Assembly (NCBI GenBank): GCA_947085035.1
Contig: CAMTUW010000033.1
Location: 1 to 34,206, forward strand
DNA: 34,206 nt
DNA from: CAMTUW01 sp947085035
GTDB taxonomy: Bacteria > Actinomycetota > Coriobacteriia > Anaerosomatales > PHET01
Reading direction: 5' to 3'
The notes under the pieces were generated by a model, which saw nothing but the letters and a program-made list of their open reading frames with translations, was not told the DNA's origin and ran no database searches. Positions 6,879 through 14,632 of this stretch are shown in pieces (position 1 is the first letter of the stretch; the number at the start of each line of letters is the position of its first letter). A program made the translations under genes and the position numbers.

Positions 6879-7931
6879 TCACTGAGTCGTTCTCTCCCAC
6901 GTCGCGTCGCGCCCGCCCTTTGTGCACCTGATCTCACCATTGTCTCGAAGCTCGCCGAGCACGCGCACGATTGTGGGACGGCTCACTCCCGGACAGGCTC
7001 GCTCGACGTCGGCGTACCGGAAGGTCGCCGAGAGGTGCCGAATGCAGTCGATCACCATCTCGCGCTTCGCCCCGCGCCCTGTCCCCATCTGCCCGACTCG
7101 CTGCTCGAACTCCAAGTAGGCTGCGATGAGAACGCCGTGCGAGTACTGGAGCCAGGGAACGAGGTCGTGTCGGCCCTCGTGCCATCCGTCCGACGAGGTT
7201 TCGAGTGCCTCGTAGTACGTCTCCTTCGAGTCCTCGATGACCTTCTCGAGGCTGATGTAGCGGCCCACGCTGTAGCCCGCTTGGTAGAGAAGCATGAGGT
7301 TCAGGATGCGCGACATCCGTCCGTTGCCGTCGGAGAACGGGTGGATGCACAGGAAGTCGAGCACGAATGCGGGGACTGCGATCAGCGAGTCCACGTGCCC
7401 TCCCGACGCTACCGAGTGGTAGCCCGCGACCAGCTCGTTCATGGCGACATCGACGAGGTGCGGTGCAACAGGGTTGAACCTCAGGCGGTGCGTGCCATCG
7501 GGCAGGACGTCGACGATGTCGTTGGCGGTGCTCTTCCACGCCCCGCCTGGAGTGGGTGAGAATTGGTAGAGGTCCCGGTGGAGCTGAAGCACGAGACCGG
7601 TCGAGACGTCCATGGCAAGCGCGTTCGCGTGGACGGACGACAGTACGTCGCGGTAGCCGGCGATCTCCTGCTCTGAGCGATCTCTCGGCGTCGTCTTCAG
7701 GGCGGCGAGTTCGGCCACACGCCCCGAGGCCGCAGTCACACCCTCGATCCTGTTTGACGACTCGATGCTTTGGACTCGCGCTACCTCGCGAAGCGCGCTC
7801 AACGCCTGAGGCGACTGCTTCTCGAAGAGCTGTTGCTTGCCCTTGTACTCGCCGAGGAGACCGATAGAGCGGACCGTGGACATGGGCACGGTCATCTGCT
7901 CGAGGTGACCTATTCCGAACGAACCCCGCAT
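6879..7931 (-). CDS. Fic-domain AMP-transferase with C-terminal winged helix
   Basis: A 350-residue protein. The Fic active-site loop HPFSDGNGR is complete at residues 197-205, with R208 following. An inhibitory helix motif S-x-x-x-E-G (SNRIEG, 59-64) lies in the N-terminal part, which makes this a self-inhibited (class II) Fic protein. The last 60 residues form a winged helix (TFRYADVERACPGVSRPTIV, then RVLGELRDNGEIRCTKGG). Such proteins transfer AMP to hydroxyl groups of target proteins; targets are unknown. The ATG at 7931 is chosen because AAGGAG lies 5 bases upstream. The gene stands alone between exact 18-base direct repeats, one at its promoter and one at its stop. Confidence 0.9.
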   Translation of the reverse strand: MRGSFGIGHLEQMTVPMSTVRSIGLLGEYKGKQQLFEKQSPQALSALREVARVQSIESSNRIEGVTAASGRVAELAALKTTPRDRSEQEIAGYRDVLSSVHANALAMDVSTGLVLQLHRDLYQFSPTPGGAWKSTANDIVDVLPDGTHRLRFNPVAPHLVDVAMNELVAGYHSVASGGHVDSLIAVPAFVLDFLCIHPFSDGNGRMSRILNLMLLYQAGYSVGRYISLEKVIEDSKETYYEALETSSDGWHEGRHDLVPWLQYSHGVLIAAYLEFEQRVGQMGTGRGAKREMVIDCIRHLSATFRYADVERACPGVSRPTIVRVLGELRDNGEIRCTKGGRDATWERTTQ

Positions 7932-7965
7932 GTCGTCTCCTTGGAAGAATGAATCACATGACACT

Positions 7966-7983
7966 CAGATGATATCGTTAATG
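7966..7983. repeat. Left-flank 18-base direct repeat of the fic cassette
   Basis: Identical to 6859-6876. It lies 35 bases upstream of the fic start, where a promoter or operator would be, so it could also be a binding site for the Fic protein's own winged helix. Confidence 0.85.
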
Positions 7984-8033
7984 CCTCATGATGTCATTCA
8001 CAGATCACGCAATCGTGGAGGCCGCCGCGCCCC

Positions 8034-8054
8034 GGATTTGTCGCCCGAATACAG
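8034..8054 (+). repeat. Dispersed motif copy D
   Basis: GGATTTGTCGCCCGAATACAG resembles copies A-C (ATTTGkyGCCCGAwT core). It sits exactly where similarity to AbiEi begins in the remnant at 8052-8306, so it marks a junction. Confidence 0.45.
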
Positions 8055-8306
8055 TGGGCAGTCCGGGACCGGCTCGATTTCACGAGACTGGCCGAGCACA
8101 CGAAGCGACTCGGGCGCAAGAGTGTGGCAAAGCGCCTAGGGTTCTTGCTCGAGGCCCTCAACCTCGGCAACACCGAGATCCTGGCTGCTCTTCAGGTACT
8201 CGTATCGCCGAGCTACGCCCTTCTCGATCCGTCATTACCCGCTGGCGGACGATACGTAAGCACGTGGAGAGTCAGAGCCAATATCGAACCTGACGAGCTC
8301 CGGTCG
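8052..8306 (+). pseudogene. C-terminal remnant of a second AbiEi-type antitoxin
   Basis: The frame reads QWAVRDRLDFTRLAEHTKRL, then GRKSVAKRLGFLLEAL, then SYALLDPSLP, RYVSTWRVRANIEPDELRS. This is the usual C-terminus of AbiEi-like antitoxins (R-L-..K.V.KRLG.LLE.L ... Y.LLDP.LP ... W.lr.N...eel). The winged-helix N-terminus and start are absent: an in-frame stop lies at 7989 and no relative-like sequence lies before 8052. The frame continues open beyond 8306 without similarity. No toxin partner follows; the phosphoketolase gene lies on the other strand. It is a leftover of an AbiE module different from the intact one at 2505. Confidence 0.7.
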
Positions 8307-8318
8307 GGAATCCGACCG
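8301..8318 (-). terminator. Possible terminator hairpin downstream of the phosphoketolase gene
   Basis: CGGTCGG (8301-8307), loop GAAT, CCGACCG (8312-8318): a perfect 7-base stem, 44 bases past the phosphoketolase stop. It has no clear T-run, so termination is only suggested. Confidence 0.35.
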
Positions 8319-8361
8319 CTGAGACGGTTACATCACTCTGCGGGAGGCGTTTCGGGCCCGC

Positions 8362-10755
8362 CTATCCCGGCCAGACCCACTCGCGAATCTCGGGCATGTC
8401 CTGGCCGTGCTCGTTGATGTACTGCCGATGGTCCATCAGACGGTCACGAACGAACGCCTCGGCGTAGGCCAGGCGGTGCTTCAGGCGCGGCACCCGTTTG
8501 ACCACGTCACTGAACAGGTGGAAGCGGTCCAGATCGTTCAAGACCACCATGTCGAAAGGCGTGGTGGTCGTCCCTTCCTCCTTGTAGCCACGCACGTGGA
8601 GGTTGTCGTGGTTGGCCCTGCGGTAGGTGAGCCGGTGGATGAGCCAAGGGTAGCCGTGAAAGGCGAAGATGATGGGCTTGTCGGTGGTGAAGAGGGTATC
8701 GAACGCGTGGTCGTCGAGCCCGTGCGGATGCTCCTCGGGGGGCTGGAGCGCCATCAGGTCGACCACGTTGACGACGCGGATCTTCAGGTCGTCGAAGTGT
8801 TGCCGCAGCAGATCGACCGCCGCGAGCGTCTCGAGCGTGGGGGTGTCGCCCGCGCATGCCATGACCACATCGGGCTCGCCGCCCTCGTCGTTGCTGGCCC
8901 ACTCCCAGATCCCCAGCCCGGCCGTGCAGTGCTTGACCGCTGCATCCATGTCGAGAAACTGCGGCGCCGGCTGCTTGCCTGCCACGATGACGTTGATGTA
9001 GTCGGTGCTGCGCAGACAGTGATTGGCGACCGAGAGCAGCGTGTTGGCGTCCGGCGGAAGATAGACGCGCACCACATCGCCCTTCTTGTTGACCACCCCG
9101 TCGAGGAAGCCGGGATCCTGATGCGAGAACCCGTTGTGGTCCTGTCTCCAGACGTGCGAGCTCAGCAGGTAGTTCGCCGAAGAGATCGGAGCGCGCCAAG
9201 CCACCTCGTTCTTGCTCACATCTAGCCACTTCGCGTGCTGGTTGAACATCGAGTCCACGACGTGCACGAACGCCTCGTAGGTGTTGAAGAACCCGTGTCG
9301 GCCGGTGAGCACGTAGCCCTCCAGCCACCCCAAGCACGTGTGCTCGGAGAGGATCTCCATGACGCGCCCGTCGGTCGCGAGCTCGCCGCCGTCCTCGTCG
9401 ACGGGTAGACGTTCCGCCAGCCAGGTCTTCTTGCTCGCACCGAAGATGTCGGCGAGCCGGTTCGACGCGGTCTCATCGGGGCCGAACACGCGAAAACGGT
9501 CCATGTTCGAGGCCATCACGTCTCGCAGGAAGACGCCCAGCACGCGAGTGGCCTCCGCCATCGTGCGACCGGGCTCGGGCACGTCTACGGCGTACTCCTT
9601 GAAGTCGGGCATCTTGAGGTCGCGGCGCAGCAGCCCGCCGTTCGTGTGCGGGTTCGCGCCAAGCCTCCGGGCGCCCGACGGTGCGAGCGCCGCGATATCT
9701 GAGCGCACCGCTCCCGTCTCGTCGAACAGCTCCTCGGGCCGGTAACTCTCCAGCCACTCCTGAAGAATCCGCAGGTGCTCCGGGTTGTCGTGCGGCGCGG
9801 AGATGGGCACCTGATGCGAGCGCCACGAGCCCTGCACCTGGTGACCCTCGACGACATCGGGCCCCGTCCAGCCCTTCGGGCTCCGCAACACGATCAGGGG
9901 CCAGCGGGGAGCGATCGCCTTCGGGCCATCACGCCAGTCGCGCTTGATCGTGGCGATCTCGTCGAGCACCTCGTCGAGCACCGACGCCATCTTCTGGTGC
10001 ATCAGGGCCGGATCATCGCCCTCGACGAACACCGGCCGCCAGCCGTAGCCGCGGAACAGGCACTCGAGGTCCGCATGAGGGATGCGCGCCAAGAGCGCGG
10101 GGTTCGCGATCTTGTAGCCGTTGAGGTGCAGGATGGGGAGTACCACCCCGTCGCGCGAGGGGTTGAGGAACTTGTTCGAGTGCCACGCGGCGGCAAGCGG
10201 TCCGGTCTCGGCCTCTCCGTCGCCCACCACGCACGTCACGATCAGGTCCGGGTTGTCGAACGCGGCACCGAACGCGTGCGAGAGCGAGTAGCCCAGTTCT
10301 CCGCCCTCGTGAATGGATCCGGGCACTTGAGCGGCGACGTGACTGGGGATTCCGCCCGGGAAGGAGAACTGCTTGAACAGCCGCTGCATGCCCTCAGCGT
10401 CTTGGGAGATCTGGGGGTAGCGCTCGCTCCATGTTCCCTCAAGCCAGGTGTTCGCCACGATGGCAGGCCCGCCGTGCCCGGGTCCGGTGATCATGATCAT
10501 GTCCAGCTCGCGCGCCTTGATGACGCGGTTGAGATGGGCGTAGATGAAGTTCAGCCCGGGCGTCGTCCCCCAGTGGCCCAGCAGGCGCGGCTTGACGTGC
10601 TCGGCGACCAGCGGCTCTTTGAGCAGCGGGTTCGCGAGCAGGTAGATCTGCCCCACGGCCAAGTAGTTGGCCGCACGCCAGTAGGCGTCGATCCCGTTCA
10701 ACTCGTCCGGCGAAAGCACTCCCGTCGCCGGGTCGGTGCCGGTGTGCTCACTCAT
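8362..10755 (-). CDS. xfp: Xylulose-5-phosphate/fructose-6-phosphate phosphoketolase
   Basis: A 797-residue protein, the normal length for the family. It splits xylulose 5-phosphate (and often fructose 6-phosphate) with phosphate into acetyl phosphate plus glyceraldehyde 3-phosphate (or erythrose 4-phosphate), using thiamine diphosphate. Motifs: HWGTTPGLNF (61-70), GPGHGGPA (91-98), SIHEGGELGYS (147-157) and the cofactor-binding GDGEAETGPLA (178-188). Further on are HLNGYKIANPALLARI and RHGFFNTYEAFVHVVDSM. The ATG at 10755 has GGAGAG upstream and overlaps the acetate kinase stop by 8 bases, so translation is coupled. Acetyl phosphate made here is the substrate of the kinase encoded just upstream. 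Confidence 0.97.
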   Translation of the reverse strand: MSEHTGTDPATGVLSPDELNGIDAYWRAANYLAVGQIYLLANPLLKEPLVAEHVKPRLLGHWGTTPGLNFIYAHLNRVIKARELDMIMITGPGHGGPAIVANTWLEGTWSERYPQISQDAEGMQRLFKQFSFPGGIPSHVAAQVPGSIHEGGELGYSLSHAFGAAFDNPDLIVTCVVGDGEAETGPLAAAWHSNKFLNPSRDGVVLPILHLNGYKIANPALLARIPHADLECLFRGYGWRPVFVEGDDPALMHQKMASVLDEVLDEIATIKRDWRDGPKAIAPRWPLIVLRSPKGWTGPDVVEGHQVQGSWRSHQVPISAPHDNPEHLRILQEWLESYRPEELFDETGAVRSDIAALAPSGARRLGANPHTNGGLLRRDLKMPDFKEYAVDVPEPGRTMAEATRVLGVFLRDVMASNMDRFRVFGPDETASNRLADIFGASKKTWLAERLPVDEDGGELATDGRVMEILSEHTCLGWLEGYVLTGRHGFFNTYEAFVHVVDSMFNQHAKWLDVSKNEVAWRAPISSANYLLSSHVWRQDHNGFSHQDPGFLDGVVNKKGDVVRVYLPPDANTLLSVANHCLRSTDYINVIVAGKQPAPQFLDMDAAVKHCTAGLGIWEWASNDEGGEPDVVMACAGDTPTLETLAAVDLLRQHFDDLKIRVVNVVDLMALQPPEEHPHGLDDHAFDTLFTTDKPIIFAFHGYPWLIHRLTYRRANHDNLHVRGYKEEGTTTTPFDMVVLNDLDRFHLFSDVVKRVPRLKHRLAYAEAFVRDRLMDHRQYINEHGQDMPEIREWVWPG

Positions 10756-12019
10756 GAGGCTCTCCTTCGATTGCACGCTCTGTCTCCCGAACACACTCAA
10801 GCGCGAGCCGCGCGATCTCACGCTCTTCGTCGGTCGGCACGACAAGCACGGCCACCGCTGAGCCTGCCGAGTTCACGAATCGCTCTTCTCGGCCGGGTGC
10901 CCGGTTCTTCTCAGGATCGATCTCGATGCCGAGAAGCCCCAGCCCCGCGCAGATCCGCTCGCGCACCTCGGCGTCGTTCTCGCCCACGCCTGCGGTGAAC
11001 ACCAGTGCATCGACGCGCCCGAGAGCCGCGGCATAGGCCCCTACGTACTTCTTCGCCCGGTAGCAGTACAGCTCCAGTGCCGCGGCCGCATCCGTGTCGC
11101 CCGCATCGGCGAGCCGATGGACGTCGCGCATGTCGCCGGTCCCGCACAGGCCCTGAAGGCCGCTCTCGTGGTTGAGCAGGTGGTGCACCTCTTCGCGACT
11201 GCGCCCTGTGACCTCGCCCAGAAGCATGGGCACCCCGGGGTCGACATCGCCGCAGCGCGTAGCCATCACGAGTCCCTCGAGCGGCGTCATCCCCATCGAG
11301 GTGTCGATGCTCTTGCCCGCGTGGACCGCGGTGGCGCTCGCGCCCGCACCCAGGTGCAGCGTGATGAGATCGAGCGACTCGAGCGGTCTGCCCAGCAACG
11401 CGGCGGCACGCCCGGCCACATACGCGTGCGAGATACCGTGGAAGCCGTAGCGGCGGATGCCGTGAGCTCGCGCGATGGCGCGCGGCAGCGCGTACTCCCG
11501 AGCGCGTCCGGGCATGGTGCGGTGAAAGACCGTGTCGAAGACGGCGACTTGAGGCACTCGGGGCAGGCAGGCATGCGCTGCGGCGATGCCGGCCAGGTTC
11601 GCATGTGTGTGCAGGGGAGCCAGGCGTGCGAGACTCGCGATTCCCTCGCGCACAGCATCGTCGATCAGCGCCGGGCGATCGAAGTGCTCCCCACCGTGCA
11701 CGACCCGGTGGCCCACGACCGCAAGATTCGACCCTGCCGAGAAGACCTCAAACGCGTTCAGCGCATCGAGTGCAGCGCTGAGCGCCTGGACGTGGTCATC
11801 TGCGCGCACGGAGCACGTGTCGACCGTGGCACCAGCACCCTGAGCTCTGATCCACATGATCGCTTCGGGGCTGCCGATGCGCTCGATCTCGCCTTCGACA
11901 AGGGACGTGAGTCCTGCGGCCGAGTCGAAGAGTTCGAACTTGACCGAGCTGCTTCCGGAGTTGATGACGAGTACCAGGGTCAGGCCGCCTGCGGGTTTTG
12001 GTTCCGTCACATGCACCAT
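10748..12019 (-). CDS. ackA: Acetate kinase
   Basis: A 423-residue protein that converts acetyl phosphate and ADP to acetate and ATP. Family motifs: VINSGSSSVKFELFD near the N-terminus, VVGHRVVHGGE, VAVFDTVFHRTMP, RRYGFHGISHAYVAGRAA, ITLHLGAGASATAV and FTAGVGENDAEVRERI. The ATG at 12019 is chosen because GGGGA lies 4 bases upstream; it leaves about 17 residues before the usual start of the domain. The frame is open upstream to 12196 but that part has no similarity. First gene of the operon with phosphoketolase. The end (EREIARLALECV) is complete. No phosphotransacetylase is nearby, as expected if acetyl phosphate comes from phosphoketolase. Confidence 0.96.
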   Translation of the reverse strand: MVHVTEPKPAGGLTLVLVINSGSSSVKFELFDSAAGLTSLVEGEIERIGSPEAIMWIRAQGAGATVDTCSVRADDHVQALSAALDALNAFEVFSAGSNLAVVGHRVVHGGEHFDRPALIDDAVREGIASLARLAPLHTHANLAGIAAAHACLPRVPQVAVFDTVFHRTMPGRAREYALPRAIARAHGIRRYGFHGISHAYVAGRAAALLGRPLESLDLITLHLGAGASATAVHAGKSIDTSMGMTPLEGLVMATRCGDVDPGVPMLLGEVTGRSREEVHHLLNHESGLQGLCGTGDMRDVHRLADAGDTDAAAALELYCYRAKKYVGAYAAALGRVDALVFTAGVGENDAEVRERICAGLGLLGIEIDPEKNRAPGREERFVNSAGSAVAVLVVPTDEEREIARLALECVRETERAIEGEPHE

Positions 12020-12048
12020 GCCGTCCCCAATCCGCTGGTCGACCCCTC

Positions 12049-12068
12049 GTTCGGGTTCATACCCGAAC
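12049..12068 (-). promoter_or_regulatory. Hairpin in the acetate kinase leader
   Basis: GTTCGGGT (12049-12056), loop TCAT, ACCCGAAC (12061-12068): a perfect 8-base stem about 30 bases upstream of the ackA start. It may be an operator or a leader structure controlling the fermentation operon; no known family was recognised. Confidence 0.45.
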
Positions 12069-12281
12069 CCGTGAGGTCGCGTTTCCTCACATGGTGGAAC
12101 TAGGTCGCCTGCTTGTGGCGCAGGCGTTGCTGGTGCCGGTGGAGTAGACTCCAAGAACACAGAATCACGCGCGAGTCGCATCACGCTGCGGGACACGATC
12201 CGGGCATTCGCCCGATGTGTTCGAAACCGTGGTGCCCCGCTATGATTGCCTCACCGCCTTGTCGAGAAGGAGTGAGTCACA

Positions 12282-13916
12282 CTGTCCGGAAACGTCTTCT
12301 ACGAGTTGGCTGCGATTCTGGTCTTGGCCGCTGTCGCGGGGATGATAGCCATTCGGCTACGACAGCCGCTCATCATCGCGTTCATCATCGTTGGCGTGAT
12401 GGTGGGGCCTTCAGGATTCCATTGGGTCTCTGCGGCCAGCGAGACTGAGACCCTCGCGAGTATGGGAATCGCCGTACTGCTCTTCGTGGTGGGCCTGAAG
12501 CTAGACGTCAACCTCATCAAGTCCGTTGGCCCCGTCGCGCTCTATACCGGTATCGGGCAGATCGCATTCACGTCGATCATCGGGTTCGGTCTCGCGATCG
12601 GGCTGGGTCTCGATACGATGAGCGCGGGCTATGTAGCGGTGGCCATCACCTTTTCGAGCACGATCATCATCGTCAAGCTGCTCTCCGACAAACGTGAGAT
12701 CGACTCATTGCACGGTCGTATCGCGATCGGATTCCTGATCGTCCAAGACATCTTCGTCATCCTCGCGATGATTCTGCTGCCGGCCTTCACCTCCGGCACG
12801 GGCACCGAGCTGTGGCTGCAGCTCGCAAGACTCGCGGTGGTGGGCGTCGCCTTCATCGGCGGAACCTTCGTGATGATGCGATGGGTGATGCCGCCGCTCC
12901 TCGATCGGCTTTCGCGCTCGCCGGAACTCCTCGTGCTGTTCGCGATCGCATGGGCGGTCGGCCTGGCTGCGGCGAGCGACGCGCTTGGGTTCAGCAAGGA
13001 GGTGGGTGCCTTCTTGGGCGGTGTGTCCCTCGCTTCGACCCGCTACCGCGATGCGGTCGCTTCCAGGCTCACCAGTCTTCGCGACTTCCTCCTGCTCTTC
13101 TTCTTCATCGAACTGGGTTCTCAACTCGATCTCTCCGCCATGGCGAGTCAGGCCGTTCCTGCGGCTGTCCTGTCGGTCTTCGTGCTTGCGGGCAAACCGC
13201 TCATCGTGATCGCGATCATGGGCCACATGGGATATCGCAGGAGAACCGGACTACTCGCCGGGCTCACCGTGGCGCAGATCTCCGAGTTCTCGCTCATTCT
13301 GACTGCGCTGGGCGTCAGCCTCGGACATATCGGCACCGACACGTTGGGGCTCGTCACCCTCGTCGGGATCATCACGATAGGCCTCTCGACGTACCTCATC
13401 CTCTACTCCGGCCGTCTCTACGAACTGCTGCAGGAACCGCTCAAGGTCTTCGAAAGGCCGATTGCCTACCGAGAGGACCGGGATCGACTGCACGGTCCGG
13501 CCAAGGTGGATGTGATCATGCTCGGCTTGGGCCGTTACGGCGGGCGGATCGCCAAGCGTCTCTCGCGCCGTGGGCGCACGGTGCTGGGCGTCGACTTCGA
13601 TCCGGTCGCACTGGATGAAGCGGAACTCGCGGGCGTATCGACGCAATACGGTGATGTCGAGGATCCGGAGTTCGCGCTTGCGCTTCCGTTGTCCACCGCG
13701 CGACTCGTCGTGAGCACACTGCCGCAGATCGACGTGAACTCGGTGGTCGTGCACGGGCTCGAACTCGCAGGCTATTCCGGCGAGTTCATCGCCACCGCGC
13801 ACAGCGGAGATGACGCCAAGGAGCTTCGCGAGATGGGCGTGGTCAAAGCGCTGCGCCCCTACTCCGACGCCTCGGATGAGGCCGCCGACATCATCGAGGC
13901 GCGGCTCGATCGCTGA
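12282..13916 (+). CDS. Monovalent cation:proton antiporter (CPA2) with TrkA-N domain
   Basis: About 544 residues. The first 385 residues form 12 or so membrane helices of the Na+/H+ exchanger fold (QPLIIAFIIVGVMVGPSGFH, LLFVVGLKLD, FSKEVGAFLGGVSLASTRYR). The cytoplasmic C-terminus is a TrkA-N nucleotide-binding domain with GLGRYGGRIAKRL (about 412-424) and GVDFDPVALDEAEL. KefB/KefC-like proteins of this layout export K+ under nucleotide or redox control. Start: an in-frame TGA at 12273 leaves only a CTG at 12282 and a TTG at 12306. The CTG lies 9 bases after AAGGAG and restores the usual N-terminus (FYELAAILVLA), so CTG is preferred. A TATGAT box at 12241-12246 may be the promoter. The 3' end overlaps the convergent ABC gene by 58 bases. 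Confidence 0.9.
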   Translation: MSGNVFYELAAILVLAAVAGMIAIRLRQPLIIAFIIVGVMVGPSGFHWVSAASETETLASMGIAVLLFVVGLKLDVNLIKSVGPVALYTGIGQIAFTSIIGFGLAIGLGLDTMSAGYVAVAITFSSTIIIVKLLSDKREIDSLHGRIAIGFLIVQDIFVILAMILLPAFTSGTGTELWLQLARLAVVGVAFIGGTFVMMRWVMPPLLDRLSRSPELLVLFAIAWAVGLAAASDALGFSKEVGAFLGGVSLASTRYRDAVASRLTSLRDFLLLFFFIELGSQLDLSAMASQAVPAAVLSVFVLAGKPLIVIAIMGHMGYRRRTGLLAGLTVAQISEFSLILTALGVSLGHIGTDTLGLVTLVGIITIGLSTYLILYSGRLYELLQEPLKVFERPIAYREDRDRLHGPAKVDVIMLGLGRYGGRIAKRLSRRGRTVLGVDFDPVALDEAELAGVSTQYGDVEDPEFALALPLSTARLVVSTLPQIDVNSVVVHGLELAGYSGEFIATAHSGDDAKELREMGVVKALRPYSDASDEAADIIEARLDR

Positions 13917-14632
13917 GCCCGGCCGGGTGGCTCGCTCGAGGCGCTGCGGACATCCTGCACCAGCTCGCCGTCGCTGATCTCGAGGATCCGGTCGGTGCGC
14001 TGTGCGACGTTGCGGTCGTGCGTCACGATCATGAACGCCGTGCCGGTCTCGGATCCGATCTTGCGAAACAGGCTGTAGACCAGATCCGAGTTCACCGTGT
14101 CGAGGTTGCCCGTGGGCTCGTCGGCGAGTACGAGCGCCGGACGATTCATGAGGGCCCGTGCGATCGCGACGCGCTGCTTCTGACCGCCGGACAGCTGGTT
14201 GGCGTTCTTGTCCTCGAGCCCATCGAGGCCCAGGAGTCCCAGCGCTTCGAGTGCGCGCGAGCGAACGTCGGTTGGGGCGAGGTCGCCCGCGATCAAAGCG
14301 GGCATCGCGACGTTTTCGAAGACACTGAACTCCGGCAACAGATAGTGGAACTGGAAGACGAAGCCGATCAGTTCGTTGCGTAGCTTCGAAGTTGCCGCCT
14401 TGCTCAGCGACTGCGAATCGACACCGCGGTGGATGACGCGTCCCGCGGTGGGCGTGTCCAGCAGCCCCAGCATGTTCAGCAGCGTCGATTTTCCCGAGCC
14501 CGACTGCCCGATGATCGCGGCGAACTCCCCTTCGGCGACCTCGAAGCTCACGCCGCGCAGTGCGTGTGTGGCCCCGGCGCCCTCGCCGTAGACCTTGTCG
14601 AGCGATTCGGCGACGAGCAGTGTCTCAGCCAC
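13859..14632 (-). CDS. ABC transporter ATP-binding protein (LolD/MacB type)
   Basis: A 257-residue protein with Walker A GQSGSGKST (42-50), Q-loop FQFHYLLPEFSVFENV, signature QLSGGQKQRVAIARAL, Walker B LVLADEPTGNLD and switch MIVTHD. The sequence type (Y..G......ALRG.SF ... LLNMLGLLDTPTAG) is that of the LolD/MacB/FtsE group, which drives extracytoplasmic-facing FtsX-like permeases rather than solute import. Its start overlaps the permease stop by 8 bases, so it is the last gene of the B12-sensor/permease/ATPase operon. The last 30 residues (serine- and alanine-rich) are read from DNA that also encodes the end of the antiporter on the other strand. Confidence 0.95.
   Translation of the reverse strand: MAETLLVAESLDKVYGEGAGATHALRGVSFEVAEGEFAAIIGQSGSGKSTLLNMLGLLDTPTAGRVIHRGVDSQSLSKAATSKLRNELIGFVFQFHYLLPEFSVFENVAMPALIAGDLAPTDVRSRALEALGLLGLDGLEDKNANQLSGGQKQRVAIARALMNRPALVLADEPTGNLDTVNSDLVYSLFRKIGSETGTAFMIVTHDRNVAQRTDRILEISDGELVQDVRSASSEPPGRAQRSSRASMMSAASSEASE

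Noticed and set aside
6680..6940. An 86-codon minus-strand frame after fic
   Set aside because: No similarity, no ribosome binding site, and it overlaps the fic end and the hairpin repeat.
11117..12103. Plus-strand frame of 328 codons opposite acetate kinase
   Set aside because: A shadow frame; acetate kinase motifs on the minus strand are complete.
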